The position numbers and the translations under genes are program-made. From Corynebacterium sputi DSM 45148 (lineage in GTDB: Bacteria; Actinomycetota; Actinomycetes; Mycobacteriales; Mycobacteriaceae), in assembly GCF_000427865.1 (NCBI RefSeq), contig NZ_ATYV01000001.1, positions 1 through 64,000 on the forward strand: a stretch of 64,000 bases of DNA, written 5' to 3'. Positions 54,859 to 63,983 of the stretch are shown here, in pieces. The number at the start of each line of letters is the position of its first letter. The first letter of the stretch is position 1. The notes under the pieces were generated by a model. It saw only the letters and a program-made list of their open reading frames with translations, searched no databases and was not told where the DNA came from.

Positions 54859-56349
54859 TTAGTCCTTGCGGAACGGCTTGCGCACAACGTCCGAAATCCG
54901 GTTGATGACGTTGGTTTCGGTGTTCAACGGAGCTTGCGGCCGCTCGTCGGTGAGGGTGGCAGAGTCGACATCGCCGTCTTCCTTGTCCATCTCCGTGGCG
55001 GTCGCTGCTTGTTGTCTGCGCAGCTTTGTCAGGTGTTCGACCCGGAAGCCGGATTGAGACCCTGCCTCGGTAGCGAATAGTATGTCTGTCGCTGTTTTTT
55101 CCCCGGTTCCCAAATCGACCATGTCTCCGAGGTACCGCAACCAGACTGCGAGCACTGCCGCCACCGGGACTGCGAGGAACGCGCCGATGATACCGAACAA
55201 ACCGGCACCGACGGTGACAGCGAGCAGGACGATCGCGGCATGCAGGTCCATTGCCTTGGACTGAAGCATCGGCGAGAGGATGTTGCCTTCCAGTTGCTGG
55301 ACCAAGAGGATCAGGACCAAAACCATGATCGCGTTGGTGAGACCATTCGCGACCAGTGCAATCACCACGGCAATAAACCCGGCCGTGACCGCACCAATGA
55401 TCGGGATGAACCCGGCGAAGAATGTGATGACCGCCAGGACCAGTGCCATGGGCACATTCAAGATCCACAAACCCAGACCGATAAAGAGTGCATCGATGAA
55501 GGACACGATTGCCTGTGTCCAGATGAATCCGGAGAGGGTATTCCAGGAACGAGTCAGAACCTCAGTGAGGTGCCAGCCGACCCGCTTGCCAGCAACCATG
55601 CGGACCCACGGCAAGAACCTGTCGCCGTCCTTGATGAAGAAGAAGGTCAAGACCAGAGTCACCAGCAAAGTAATAGTGATCGAGGTGACCGTCGTGATTC
55701 CGGATACGACGCCGGAGGCAATTTCACCGGCGCGCTGCTGCAGCCAGGTCGTCGCCTCCTGTAGTGCATCCGTTAGCTGGTCATTCTGAATGTTGAACGG
55801 CGGCTCCATCAGCATTCGCTGCAGGTGAGCCAGGCCCTGGTTGAACTGCGAGACCAGAACAGGCAGCTGGTTTCGAATAGCCGGCGCCATCAGCGCGAAA
55901 ACACCCACGAACAAGCCAAGCGTAATCAGGATTGCTAGCAGGGCAGCCAACGCTGACGGGAGACGAAGTCGCCGCAATGCGAAGGCCAATGGCCACAGCA
56001 CGGTGGAGACGATCAGCGCGAGAAGGATTGGCAAAACGCCGCCCCATAGGTACGACATGGCGACACCTAACACCGTCAGCGCCGCAGCAACAATGAGGAA
56101 ACGCAGGCACCACGAGGAGAAGTTGCGCAGACCTTCGCTGATGACGTCAGCGCGGTCGATTTCCTCCTCATCCTCATCCGGAGCTGCAAGGTCCGGGTCC
56201 TCATCCGAGGGAATGGGCAGGACTGTTTCGGCGGACATTCGCCCGGCGTCGACGACCCGGTCGAACGTGTCGGTTTCTTCATGTACCGGCAGGGACCGGG
56301 GCTCTGGTGCCCCGGCGTGCTCCTCTGGTGACCCGTTCTTTTCATTCAC
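54859..56349 (-). CDS. AI-2E family transporter (intact copy)
   Basis: 496-residue membrane protein of the AI-2E/PerM (TqsA) family. An acidic ~65-residue head (DLAAPDEDEEEIDRADVISEG) is followed by eight hydrophobic segments, including FLIVAAALTVLGVAMSYLWG and ALVLAVITFFAGFIPIIGAVTAGFIAVV. The family core GFIPIIGAVTAG and the FFFIKDGDRFLPW loop are present. The C-terminal ~90 residues are cytoplasmic and charged. Some family members export autoinducer-2 or exchange Na+/H+; the substrate here is unknown. The start is GTG 56349. A decayed paralogue lies directly upstream. Confidence 0.87.
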   Translation of the reverse strand: MNEKNGSPEEHAGAPEPRSLPVHEETDTFDRVVDAGRMSAETVLPIPSDEDPDLAAPDEDEEEIDRADVISEGLRNFSSWCLRFLIVAAALTVLGVAMSYLWGGVLPILLALIVSTVLWPLAFALRRLRLPSALAALLAILITLGLFVGVFALMAPAIRNQLPVLVSQFNQGLAHLQRMLMEPPFNIQNDQLTDALQEATTWLQQRAGEIASGVVSGITTVTSITITLLVTLVLTFFFIKDGDRFLPWVRMVAGKRVGWHLTEVLTRSWNTLSGFIWTQAIVSFIDALFIGLGLWILNVPMALVLAVITFFAGFIPIIGAVTAGFIAVVIALVANGLTNAIMVLVLILLVQQLEGNILSPMLQSKAMDLHAAIVLLAVTVGAGLFGIIGAFLAVPVAAVLAVWLRYLGDMVDLGTGEKTATDILFATEAGSQSGFRVEHLTKLRRQQAATATEMDKEDGDVDSATLTDERPQAPLNTETNVINRISDVVRKPFRKD

Positions 56350-56414
56350 ATCGCCAATTATGGCGCAGCGTCAGAGAAAACTGAGTACCGCCGGCTGACG
56401 GCCGTGTCAGCATT

Positions 56415-57770
56415 TCAGCGCTGTCTGTCCTGATCATCGGAAAGCCCGGCATCCATACCCAGGTCCGCTACCGCCAATTGTCTGTATCTACTGGCGGTTA
56501 GAGTGCCCTCTTCGGTGATGAACTGGATGTCCTCGGGTGTCTTGTCGCCGGTTCGCAGATCTGCAAGATCACCGCAGTAGCGGAAGATGACGGCGGTTAC
56601 CGCAGCGATCGGCACTGCGAGGAAGGCCCCGATGATTCCGAAGAGCCCGCCGCCGATTGCGACGGACAGCAGCACGACGCCCGCGTGTAGTTCCATGGCC
56701 TTGGAATGAAAGTACGGGGAGAGCACATTGCCCTCGAGCTGCTGGATGACCAAGATCAGGATCAGGACCATGATGGCGTTGCTCAAACCGTTGGAAACCA
56801 ACGCGATGAGCACCGCGATAAATCCTGCTGTCACGGCACCGATGATCGGCACGAATCCGGCAAAGAATGTGATGATCGCCAGGACAAAAGCCATCGGCAC
56901 TCCCAGCAACCGCAGCCCGAGTCCGATAGCGATCGCGTCGATCGTCGACACAATCGCCTGGGCCCGGATGAATCCGGACAGTGTGTTCCATGCCCGGGTA
57001 AGCAGTTCGGTTGCGTGCCAGCCGAGCCTCTGGCCGGTGAGCTTCCGGACCCACGGCAAGAACTTGTCGCCGTCTTTAATGAAGAAGAATGACAGAACAA
57101 GCGTGATACCGAGTGTCACCGCAATGGAGCCTGCGGTAGTCACACCAGAGAACAGCGTCGTGTCGATCTGGGAGGAATGGCTCTCTAACCATGTGGTGGC
57201 CTGGTGGATCCACGAGGAGAGTTGGTCGTTGTCAATGATGAACGGGGGCTGCGCGAGCAGTTCTTCGAGGCTGCGCAAGCCGTCTGCGAACTGATGAACC
57301 AGCGTCGGGAGTTGATGGCGGATCGACGGAGCGATCAACAAGACAATCAGGACATCGCCGCCACCGTGACCAAAAGGGTGGCGATCGCAGCAAGAGCTGG
57401 AGGGAGTCCGCGCCTGCGCATGTAAGCCGTTGGCGGCCAGAGCACAGTACATACGATGAGTGCCAGCAAAACCCGCAAGGACACCGCCCCATAGGTAGGC
57501 GACCGCAACTCCAGTGACAGCCAGCGCAGCGACGATGATCAGGAAGCGGAGGCACCATGCCGCGAACCGTCTGATGCCGGAGCTCAGTACGTCGGCCCGG
57601 TCGATCCTGGCGGGCGTGGTGTCGATAGTTGCAGAAGAGAGCGTCTCTTTCGCGGGCGGGTGGCCAGCGCCGACGGCCTCGTCGAAGGCGTCCGGTGTCT
57701 CGAAGTTAGACGATTCCCCGGGACGCTCCTCCGGGACCTCGCCTCTGTTGGGAGGGCGATTTTAGTTCAC
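56415..57770 (-). pseudogene. Decayed AI-2E family transporter (paralogue of the neighbour)
   Basis: The C-terminal ~320 codons are intact and closely parallel the downstream copy (FVPIIGAVTAGFIAVLIALVSNGLSNAIM and others). The N-terminal part is broken in three places. A TAA stop is the third codon after a GTG (57768-57770) that matches the neighbour's start. One base appears inserted near 57476, after the YLWGGVL equivalent. One base appears lost near 57357. Between the shifts, the frame one over reads VLLALIVCTVLWP, matching the neighbour's LLALIVSTVLWP. An ATG at 57450-57452 (MYCALAANG) opens the remaining frame but lies in shifted sequence. Confidence 0.8.
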
Positions 57771-57851
57771 GCCCCTAATTATTCCCCAGGGAAAACCTTA
57801 TGGCGTTCAATGGGTGTAACCAGGGGAGTTTCAGACGCCCCTGGTTGCGAC

Positions 57852-58019
57852 TTAGTGTCGCTCTAGCTTGATGAGGTCACCGTTGGTGGTGCCGGATTCC
57901 TTTGCGAGTTCGCCGGAGCGCTCGTCAGGGTGCCGGACGAGGTGGACCATCGAGGCGATCATGCCGCCCCAGATGACCACGATGAAGAGGATCATCATGG
58001 TGATGGCGATAGGCGTCAT
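57852..58019 (-). CDS. metS: Methionine/alanine importer small subunit MetS
   Basis: 55-residue single-pass membrane protein: PIAITMMILFIVVIWGGMIASMVHL, then a charged tail. It fits the MetS partner of MetP, required for methionine (and alanine) uptake in C. glutamicum. ATG 58019 has AAGGAG upstream, one base after the metP stop codon, so translation is coupled. Longer in-frame sequence to 58184 is the end of metP read in another frame. Confidence 0.9.
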   Translation of the reverse strand: MTPIAITMMILFIVVIWGGMIASMVHLVRHPDERSGELAKESGTTNGDLIKLERH

Positions 58020-58020
58020 G

Positions 58021-59700
58021 TCAGGACTCCTTCGTGGGGTTGTCTGCAGACGGGACGCTCTCAAGGAACGGCGCGTCAGATGCAACGACATTCTCGGGAA
58101 GCGGAACTGCCTGCTGGGGTGCGTGCGGAGTGACCTTTCCCTTTCCAACTGGGACACCGAAATTGGAGCCTGGTGGGCCTGCAAGGTACTGGTTACCCTT
58201 CCAAGGGCGGGTGCTGAAGATGACCGCAGCGATGATGATCAATGCCACGACACCCCAACCAAAGATGCCGATCTGCACCTGGGAGTAGCCCTCGTATGGT
58301 TCGGTGACCAGGTTGATGACTTCCGGGACAAGTATTGCCAGCAGTACGACCGGGGTAATGACGTTGATGAACAGCTTCCACCAGCCACGGGTCGAGAATG
58401 ACGACACTGCGTCGAGATGCTTCGACAGCTCATCGGTACGGCGGTTAACCCACGCGATGATGATGACTGCAATCAGGGCGACGCCAACGATTCCCAGCGA
58501 GTTGGTGAACTTGTCCATGACATCCAGGGTGGCCAGGCCAGAAGTGGTCGGGAATAGGATCATTGCCAGAACTGCCATCGGGATGCCGACGCCAAGGACC
58601 GCAGTCTTGCGGTTGAGATCCAGCTTGTCCTGCACCGAGGAGACAACAGTCTCCAGCAGCGACATCAAGGAAGTCAGTCCCGCCAGGAAGAGGGAAGCGA
58701 AGAACAAGAAGCCGAAGATGGAACCGAAGAGGCCGCCCATCTGAGAAATGACCGTCGGGAAGGCGACGAATGCCAGGCCGATACCGGAGGTTGCGACCTC
58801 GTCGATCGCGGATCCTGCCTGCATGGCCATGAAGCCCAGCGTCGCGAAGACGCCGACACCGGCGAGAACCTCGAACGCGGAGTTCGAGAAACCGACGGTC
58901 AGGCCGCTGGCGGTGAGGTTGGTGCGCGGACGCAGGTAAGACGCGTAGGTGACCATCAGACCGAAGGCCACGGACAGGGAGAAGAAGATCTGTCCGTAGG
59001 CGGCGATCCACACACCCGGGTTAGCCAATGCGGTCCAGTCAGGAGTGAAGAACGCGTTGAGGCCGTCGACGGCACCGTCCAGGGTGAGCGAGAAGACCAC
59101 AACGACCATGAACAGGACGATTAGCAGCGGCACGAACAGTTTCGCGACGCCACCGATTCCCTTATCGACACCGGCGTACAGGATGCCGATCGTAAGGATC
59201 CAGACCAGCAGCAGGGCGCCGGCGATCGGCCAGATCACGGTGGACGAGACCGTAGCGTCAGCGTCCATCTGAAGGAAGGACTCGAAGAAGTACCCGTTGG
59301 CGTCATCGCCCCAGGTCTTGCCGAAGGACTTGAACGCGTAGAGCAGCGCCCAGCCGAGGATCAGCGAGTAGTACAGCGTGATGAAGAACGCCACACCGAC
59401 CTGGATCCAGCCGACGGTCTCTGCCTTACGGGAGAAACGACGGAACGCTTTCGGCGGTGATCCCCTGAAACGGTGTCCCATCGCGTAGTCGAGGAACAGC
59501 AACGGGATACCTGCGGTCAGCAGCGCCACGAGGTAAGGGATAAGGAAGGCGCCGCCGCCGCTTTCGTAAGCGACGTACGGGAAACGCCAAATGTTGCCGA
59601 GGCCGACGGCAGAGCCGATCGCGGCCATGAGGAACGCGGTACGCGTCGAGAATACGGCGCGTGTCGGCTCCTGCTTCACGGTGCTCTTAGATGAGGACAC
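58021..59700 (-). CDS. metP: Sodium-dependent methionine/alanine transporter MetP
   Basis: SNF (neurotransmitter:sodium symporter) family protein of about 559 residues with 12 hydrophobic segments. Family marks are AAIGSAVGLGNIWRFPYVAYESGGGAFLIPY in TM1, the sodium-site region, and GWIQVGVAFFITLYYSLILGW. Together with the small MetS it forms the secondary methionine uptake system. The start is uncertain: GTG 59700 (VSSSKSTVKQEP) is chosen because residues upstream, reached from TTG 59817, are a Pro/Thr-rich stretch unlike the family. Confidence 0.88.
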   Translation of the reverse strand: MSSSKSTVKQEPTRAVFSTRTAFLMAAIGSAVGLGNIWRFPYVAYESGGGAFLIPYLVALLTAGIPLLFLDYAMGHRFRGSPPKAFRRFSRKAETVGWIQVGVAFFITLYYSLILGWALLYAFKSFGKTWGDDANGYFFESFLQMDADATVSSTVIWPIAGALLLVWILTIGILYAGVDKGIGGVAKLFVPLLIVLFMVVVVFSLTLDGAVDGLNAFFTPDWTALANPGVWIAAYGQIFFSLSVAFGLMVTYASYLRPRTNLTASGLTVGFSNSAFEVLAGVGVFATLGFMAMQAGSAIDEVATSGIGLAFVAFPTVISQMGGLFGSIFGFLFFASLFLAGLTSLMSLLETVVSSVQDKLDLNRKTAVLGVGIPMAVLAMILFPTTSGLATLDVMDKFTNSLGIVGVALIAVIIIAWVNRRTDELSKHLDAVSSFSTRGWWKLFINVITPVVLLAILVPEVINLVTEPYEGYSQVQIGIFGWGVVALIIIAAVIFSTRPWKGNQYLAGPPGSNFGVPVGKGKVTPHAPQQAVPLPENVVASDAPFLESVPSADNPTKES

Positions 59701-59969
59701 GGGAGATGTTCCGTTCGTGGGTGGAGTGTGCGGCGCATCAATGTCGCTGGCCCCGGGGGGTGGTGGGGAGTCTGTTGGTGCACAATGTGCAGGCTCCGGT
59801 GAGAGTCTGCTGATCAAGTCTTTTGGTGTATTTCGTTCATTTTTACGTGAGAGATGTTCTCAAAGTGTGAACGGCACTTTATCAGTAAACTCTTACCCAG
59901 CTGAACCCCCGGTTTTGCTTACTGACGCCCAACTCCCATTCCGCGGGCTTCACGTCGTAGGATGTCCGC

Positions 59970-61079
59970 GTGAGCCTTACTCTTGGAATCGTCGGTCTGC
60001 CCAATGTCGGCAAGTCAACCCTGTTCAATGCCCTGACCCGCAATGACGTGTTGGCGGCCAACTACCCGTTCGCGACCATCGAGCCGAACGTCGGCGTGGT
60101 GGAGCTGCCGGATCCGCGTCTTGGCAAGCTCGCCGAGATCTTTGGTTCCGAGCGCATCCTGCCTGCGACGGTGTCTTTCGTGGACATCGCGGGCATCGTG
60201 AAGGGCGCCTCTGAAGGGGAGGGCATGGGCAATGCGTTCCTCTCCAACATCCGTGAAGCAGACGCGATCTGCCAGGTTGTGCGTGCATTTACTGACGACG
60301 ACGTCATCCACGTCGACGGCAAGGTCGACCCAGAGCACGACATCTCCGTGATTGAAACCGAGCTGATTCTCGCAGACCTTCAGACCATCGAGAAGGCACT
60401 GCCGCGCCTGGAGAAGGAAGGCAAGAAGGACCGCGATAAGGCCGACGCCGCTGAGGCTGCCAAGAAGGCACTGGCCATCATCGAGGATGGCCGCACCCTT
60501 TTCTCTGCGTCCGTCAACGGCGAGATCGACCTCGCATCGGTCCGTGAACTGCACCTGATGTCCGCGAAGCCGTTCCTGTACGTCTTCAACTCCGATGAAG
60601 CAGTGCTTACCGACGACTCCCGCAAGCAGTCCCTCCGCGACCTCGTCGCTCCGGCTGACTGCGTCTTCCTTGACGCCGCCACCGAGGCAGAGCTTCTGGA
60701 GCTTGACGACGAAGAGGCCGCTGAACTGCTCGCCTCCGTCGGTCAGGATGAGCCTGGTCTGATCACCCTGGCCAAGGCTGGATTCGAGACCCTCGGTCTG
60801 CAGACCTACCTCACTGCAGGTCCGAAGGAGTCTCGCGCCTGGACCATTCGCAAGGGCTACACCGCTCCGCAGGCGGCCGGCGTCATCCACACCGACTTCG
60901 AGCGTGGCTTCATTAAGGCCGAGATTGTCAGCTTCGATGACCTCGAGTCCGCCGGCTCCATGGCCGAAGCTAAGTCCGCTGGCAAGGTCCGCCAGGAAGG
61001 CAAAGACTACGTCATGGTTGATGGCGATGTCGTGGAGTTCCGGTTCGCAGTAACGTCTGGCGGAAAGGGTGCCAAGTGA
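59970..61079 (+). CDS. ychF: Redox-regulated ATPase/GTPase YchF (Obg family)
   Basis: Universally conserved P-loop NTPase of 369 residues that binds ribosomes and prefers ATP. Walker A is GIVGLPNVGKSTLFNAL (residues ~6-22). NYPFATIEPNVGVV is the switch I region and VDIAGIVKGASEGEGMGN follows. The C-terminal TGS domain contains AWTIRKGYTAPQAAGVIHTDFERGFIKAE. The start is GTG 59970, with TAGGAT upstream. Its TGA is overlapped by the GTG start of the accessory nuclease-like gene. Confidence 0.97.
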   Translation: MSLTLGIVGLPNVGKSTLFNALTRNDVLAANYPFATIEPNVGVVELPDPRLGKLAEIFGSERILPATVSFVDIAGIVKGASEGEGMGNAFLSNIREADAICQVVRAFTDDDVIHVDGKVDPEHDISVIETELILADLQTIEKALPRLEKEGKKDRDKADAAEAAKKALAIIEDGRTLFSASVNGEIDLASVRELHLMSAKPFLYVFNSDEAVLTDDSRKQSLRDLVAPADCVFLDAATEAELLELDDEEAAELLASVGQDEPGLITLAKAGFETLGLQTYLTAGPKESRAWTIRKGYTAPQAAGVIHTDFERGFIKAEIVSFDDLESAGSMAEAKSAGKVRQEGKDYVMVDGDVVEFRFAVTSGGKGAK

Positions 61080-62227
61080 GCTATCAGTCAGTCGATGCGC
61101 TGCAGTCTGCTCTGGCTAACGGAGCCTTTAAGAAAAGAGGTTCGCCGAAGAAGGCGGCAGGTCGAGCGCTGGGTACCGTCGTGGAGATCATCACGTTCTA
61201 CATGATCCGGCAGTGGGAACTCGAAGACGGTATTGCTATCGAGAGACGCCTTCCTGAGTACGGTAGCCCGGCCGTGACTCACAACGTGGAATTCACTCTT
61301 CACGGATCCAGGAGGGTGGCAGTTTCGGACATTCCTAAACCGGTTAGCAAGTCGATGACTACTAACTGGATTAAAAAGGACCTTCCGCACATTCATGCAG
61401 GTGAGCCGAAGAAGGGAAACTCTCTGATTAACGCCAAGGGAGTTGTTCGGCACGGTTTCACGATCGGTGAAAGTGATCGGTCGTTTTTCACTGCGATCAC
61501 TCTCCCTTCGGGCGCCCAATACGCCGTGAACGAGCTTTCTAAGACACCGTACGCGATGTTCGAATGTAAGCGGGTAGGCGTTGAAGAAGGGCAAGCTCGT
61601 GGTCCGCAGGCGATCGAGAAGGCTAAGCAAGGAGCGTACGTCGCGCGATCAGTGTCAGGCCTGCAGCGAGTCCCTCGCAGAGATGGGACAGTTGCTGCCA
61701 TCGTAGAGAATGCCGACGGGGATCTCCAGACCCATGAGAACTACTACGACTTCCTGCAAGGGGCCATCACGCGCAAGTCGAGAGAAGACCTCGATAACAT
61801 CGTACTCACGGTGGGGGTCGTCAGTAATCATGGAAACTGGTTCTCGTCGGGAAATCAGTCCAAGGAAATCAAGGTGCTCGCACAATCCTACGACTGGCTC
61901 CTGTTCTTGACTGACGCAGCTTTGTCGGAGTTCATTGAGACGGTGCTGCAGGGCAAAGATCCCCGCTTCAAGGCCACTAGAGCAGCCTTCGATGCCACTC
62001 ATGCGCAGGGGCGCACTGGGTCAACTACCTTCACGAAGATAATGATTGACTTCGAGGCAGACAAGGAGCTCACGGACTACTTCGAGAGAACAAAGCCGTG
62101 GGAGAAGTGGTTTAATGTCATTACGCCTGCGCCGACAAAAGAGCAGGAAGCATCCGGAGCGAAGATTGACGAGCTCCGTCTTGACTTGAGGAAATTGGCT
62201 GAAATCTATCGAGGAGCTAAACCATGA
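61076..62227 (+). CDS. Putative restriction endonuclease (PD-(D/E)XK-like)
   Basis: 383-residue protein that I cannot place in a named family. A possible PD-(D/E)XK core is visible: helix glutamate in TVVEIITFYM (E37), VEFTLHG (71-77), then MFECKRVGVEEG with E163 and K165 as the ExK motif, and QAIEKAKQGAYVAR (178-191) as the following helix. The C-terminal half has no assigned motif. It uses many AGA/AGG arginine codons, rare in the neighbours, so recent transfer is likely. GTG 61076 overlaps the ychF stop (GTGA), and GGAAAGG within the ychF end can act as ribosome binding site. The end overlaps the methyltransferase start, so R and M partners are likely. Confidence 0.7.
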   Translation: MSYQSVDALQSALANGAFKKRGSPKKAAGRALGTVVEIITFYMIRQWELEDGIAIERRLPEYGSPAVTHNVEFTLHGSRRVAVSDIPKPVSKSMTTNWIKKDLPHIHAGEPKKGNSLINAKGVVRHGFTIGESDRSFFTAITLPSGAQYAVNELSKTPYAMFECKRVGVEEGQARGPQAIEKAKQGAYVARSVSGLQRVPRRDGTVAAIVENADGDLQTHENYYDFLQGAITRKSREDLDNIVLTVGVVSNHGNWFSSGNQSKEIKVLAQSYDWLLFLTDAALSEFIETVLQGKDPRFKATRAAFDATHAQGRTGSTTFTKIMIDFEADKELTDYFERTKPWEKWFNVITPAPTKEQEASGAKIDELRLDLRKLAEIYRGAKP

Positions 62228-62787
62228 CTGCGGGACGCAAGTCTGTTTCCGACACGAAGCACTGGTGCACTCCTCCAGGGATTTTGGATTCAGTACGCTC
62301 TGTGTTCGGTGGTAAGATTGACTTAGACCCCTGCTCAAACGAGCATTCGTTAGTCAATGCCTCGGTGGAGTACAAGCTTCCTGAGAATGATGGATTGGCT
62401 GAGTCATGGGACTTCGAGCGCATATTTGTGAACCCGCCCTATGGTTCGGACCCAGTTCGCAAGACGCGAATCGCGCACTGGTTCGCGAAAATCGCTGAGT
62501 CGGTTCGTAATGGGTCTGAAGTTATAGCGCTTGTTCCTGTAGCGACTAACACGCGACACTGGAAAAACCATGTTTTCCCGTTGGCCGCAGCGGTGTGCTT
62601 TCTGTACGAGCCTCGTGTGAAGTTTTATATCGATGGACGGGAAGATCCGAAAGGTGCTCCGATGTCGTGCGCCATTATTTACTATGGGCGGCACCTTGAG
62701 TCCTTCGCTGAGAACTTCCGACATCACGGTGCTGTTGTTCCTATGACAGGAGTTGTGCTGCCCCCTACTTTGGTCGAGCTCTTCTAG
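62224..62787 (+). CDS. DNA N6-adenine methyltransferase (phage Dam-like)
   Basis: 187-residue methyltransferase resembling the short phage-type Dam family (Pfam DNA_N6_adenine-methyltransferase). The N-terminal W-C-TPP block (HWCTPPGILDSV) and IDLDPCSNEHSLVNA are followed by the catalytic FVNPPYG (N70-P-P-Y73) and EVIALVPVATNTRHW. It lacks a separate target-recognition domain. ATG 62224 overlaps the putative nuclease stop by four bases (ATGA). It should protect host DNA from the partner nuclease; the recognition site is not known. Confidence 0.88.
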   Translation: MTAGRKSVSDTKHWCTPPGILDSVRSVFGGKIDLDPCSNEHSLVNASVEYKLPENDGLAESWDFERIFVNPPYGSDPVRKTRIAHWFAKIAESVRNGSEVIALVPVATNTRHWKNHVFPLAAAVCFLYEPRVKFYIDGREDPKGAPMSCAIIYYGRHLESFAENFRHHGAVVPMTGVVLPPTLVELF

Positions 62788-62819
62788 CTCGTACCCAATC
62801 GGGCGCAGGGCATGACAAA

Positions 62820-62844
62820 ACCCCGAGCACTAGGTGCTCGGGGT
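62820..62844 (-). terminator. Terminator between the methyltransferase and the next gene
   Basis: ACCCCGAGCAC (62820-62830) pairs perfectly with GTGCTCGGGGT (62834-62844), loop TAG. The minus strand continues TTTTGTCATG, so it best ends the minus-strand gene stopping at 62860. It may also stop the plus-strand methyltransferase transcript. Confidence 0.8.
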
Positions 62845-62859
62845 CAATCTTAGGTGGGT

Positions 62860-63288
62860 CTAGTCGTCCTGGTCCTCACCGCGGGCGATGCGGTCAGCCT
62901 CGATCCATGCCTGGAGGTGGCCGGGATACGTGACGGTCTCGACGGCGGTCTCGACGATCAGTCGCCGAGCGATTGCCAGCTCGGCTGCTTCGGCCTGTGC
63001 CATCTCAAGCTCGCCCTGGAATTGCTCGTTCACTCCCTCGTCATCGGTGTCACCGGCGTCGAACTCGACGCATTCGAACGCGTCATGCGTCGAGCCCCAC
63101 TTCCGAGACTGCTGCAGAACGCGCTCAGTGGTCTCTTCGACGGTGTCTGAGGTATGCACCGTGAAGTACTCGTGATTTCCTGAGCACTGATTAAACTGCT
63201 CGTGACTGCACAGACCGCGGAGTCCTTCGGATTCTGTCTCGATGTTGATGTAGAACCCGAAACGATCGGGCTCCACGGTCACCGACAC
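62860..63288 (-). CDS. Hypothetical acidic protein
   Basis: 142-residue, strongly acidic soluble protein with no recognised family. It begins with SVTVEPDRFGFYINIETESEG and continues with a Cys/His-containing loop (LCSHEQFNQCSGNHEYF). The C-terminal half is helical (ELEMAQAEAAELAIARRLI). Its start GTG 63288 has AGAGGGAA upstream. The next in-frame GTG (63282) is also possible. It lies beside the restriction-modification-like pair in the opposite direction and may belong to the same accessory insertion. Confidence 0.65.
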   Translation of the reverse strand: MSVTVEPDRFGFYINIETESEGLRGLCSHEQFNQCSGNHEYFTVHTSDTVEETTERVLQQSRKWGSTHDAFECVEFDAGDTDDEGVNEQFQGELEMAQAEAAELAIARRLIVETAVETVTYPGHLQAWIEADRIARGEDQDD

Positions 63289-63386
63289 AGTTCCCTCTGA
63301 TCTGCTGAACCGTCATCGAGACTGAGCTCTACTGCTGGTTCCGATTGCCACTGTGCTTCGATGAGGCACGGTGACCCCAGCAGCCC

Positions 63387-63983
63387 TTAGAGTTTCGTCC
63401 GGACGAGTTCGGCCATGTCCTCTAGGGTGCTTAACTCGTCCTCGACTTCCATCTTTCCGCCAACACCGAGCTGGAACATGAGCCGGTCTTCGCCGAAGCG
63501 CACTGTGAGCCGGCTCCACGACGGAGCGAAGAATGCTTCGTCGCCGATCCCGGAGACTGGTTCGCCGTCGGCTGCATCCATCCATCCCTCGGATACCTCG
63601 GTATAGAGGCTCGCGAATGCGCCGAAGGTGCATCCGGGGAATACTCCATTGAAGTCATCTGCCCGCGTTGCGCCGAGTGTGTTGTCGGTGGCGCCGATCG
63701 AGCGCAACTCCTCGTCGGAGAGAAGTTCGCACGGGTCGGCTAGCGCGGGGTTCGGCGCAGATTCCGTGGTTGAGGTTTCTGATGTGGATTCGGTGACCGA
63801 GGTGGTCGCTTCGGTATCCGTGGTCGTGGTGGACTCGACTGTCGTTTCAGTGGTGTCGGCGTTCGTGCAGGCGCTCAACGCGGCAATCAACGTGCACGCG
63901 GCGAGCGCCGACTGGAGTCTGGAAGGCCTGCGTGGAGAGGTTATGCCCCATTCATATTGTCGCCAAAATGATTTTTGCCACAC
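63387..63983 (-). CDS. DUF3558-type lipoprotein
   Basis: 198-residue predicted lipoprotein. The signal segment LQSALAACTLIAALSAC ends in a lipobox (LSAC), so the mature cysteine is at about residue 39. A Thr/Ser/Glu-rich linker (TTTTDTEATTSVTESTS) and a DUF3558-like domain follow: DPCELLSDEELRSIGA, then FPGCTFGAF with two cysteines. DUF3558 lipoproteins are common in actinobacteria and have no known activity. The GTG at 63983 lacks a good ribosome binding site, and the frame stays open to the window edge, so the true start may lie beyond it. Confidence 0.72.
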   Translation of the reverse strand: MWQKSFWRQYEWGITSPRRPSRLQSALAACTLIAALSACTNADTTETTVESTTTTDTEATTSVTESTSETSTTESAPNPALADPCELLSDEELRSIGATDNTLGATRADDFNGVFPGCTFGAFASLYTEVSEGWMDAADGEPVSGIGDEAFFAPSWSRLTVRFGEDRLMFQLGVGGKMEVEDELSTLEDMAELVRTKL

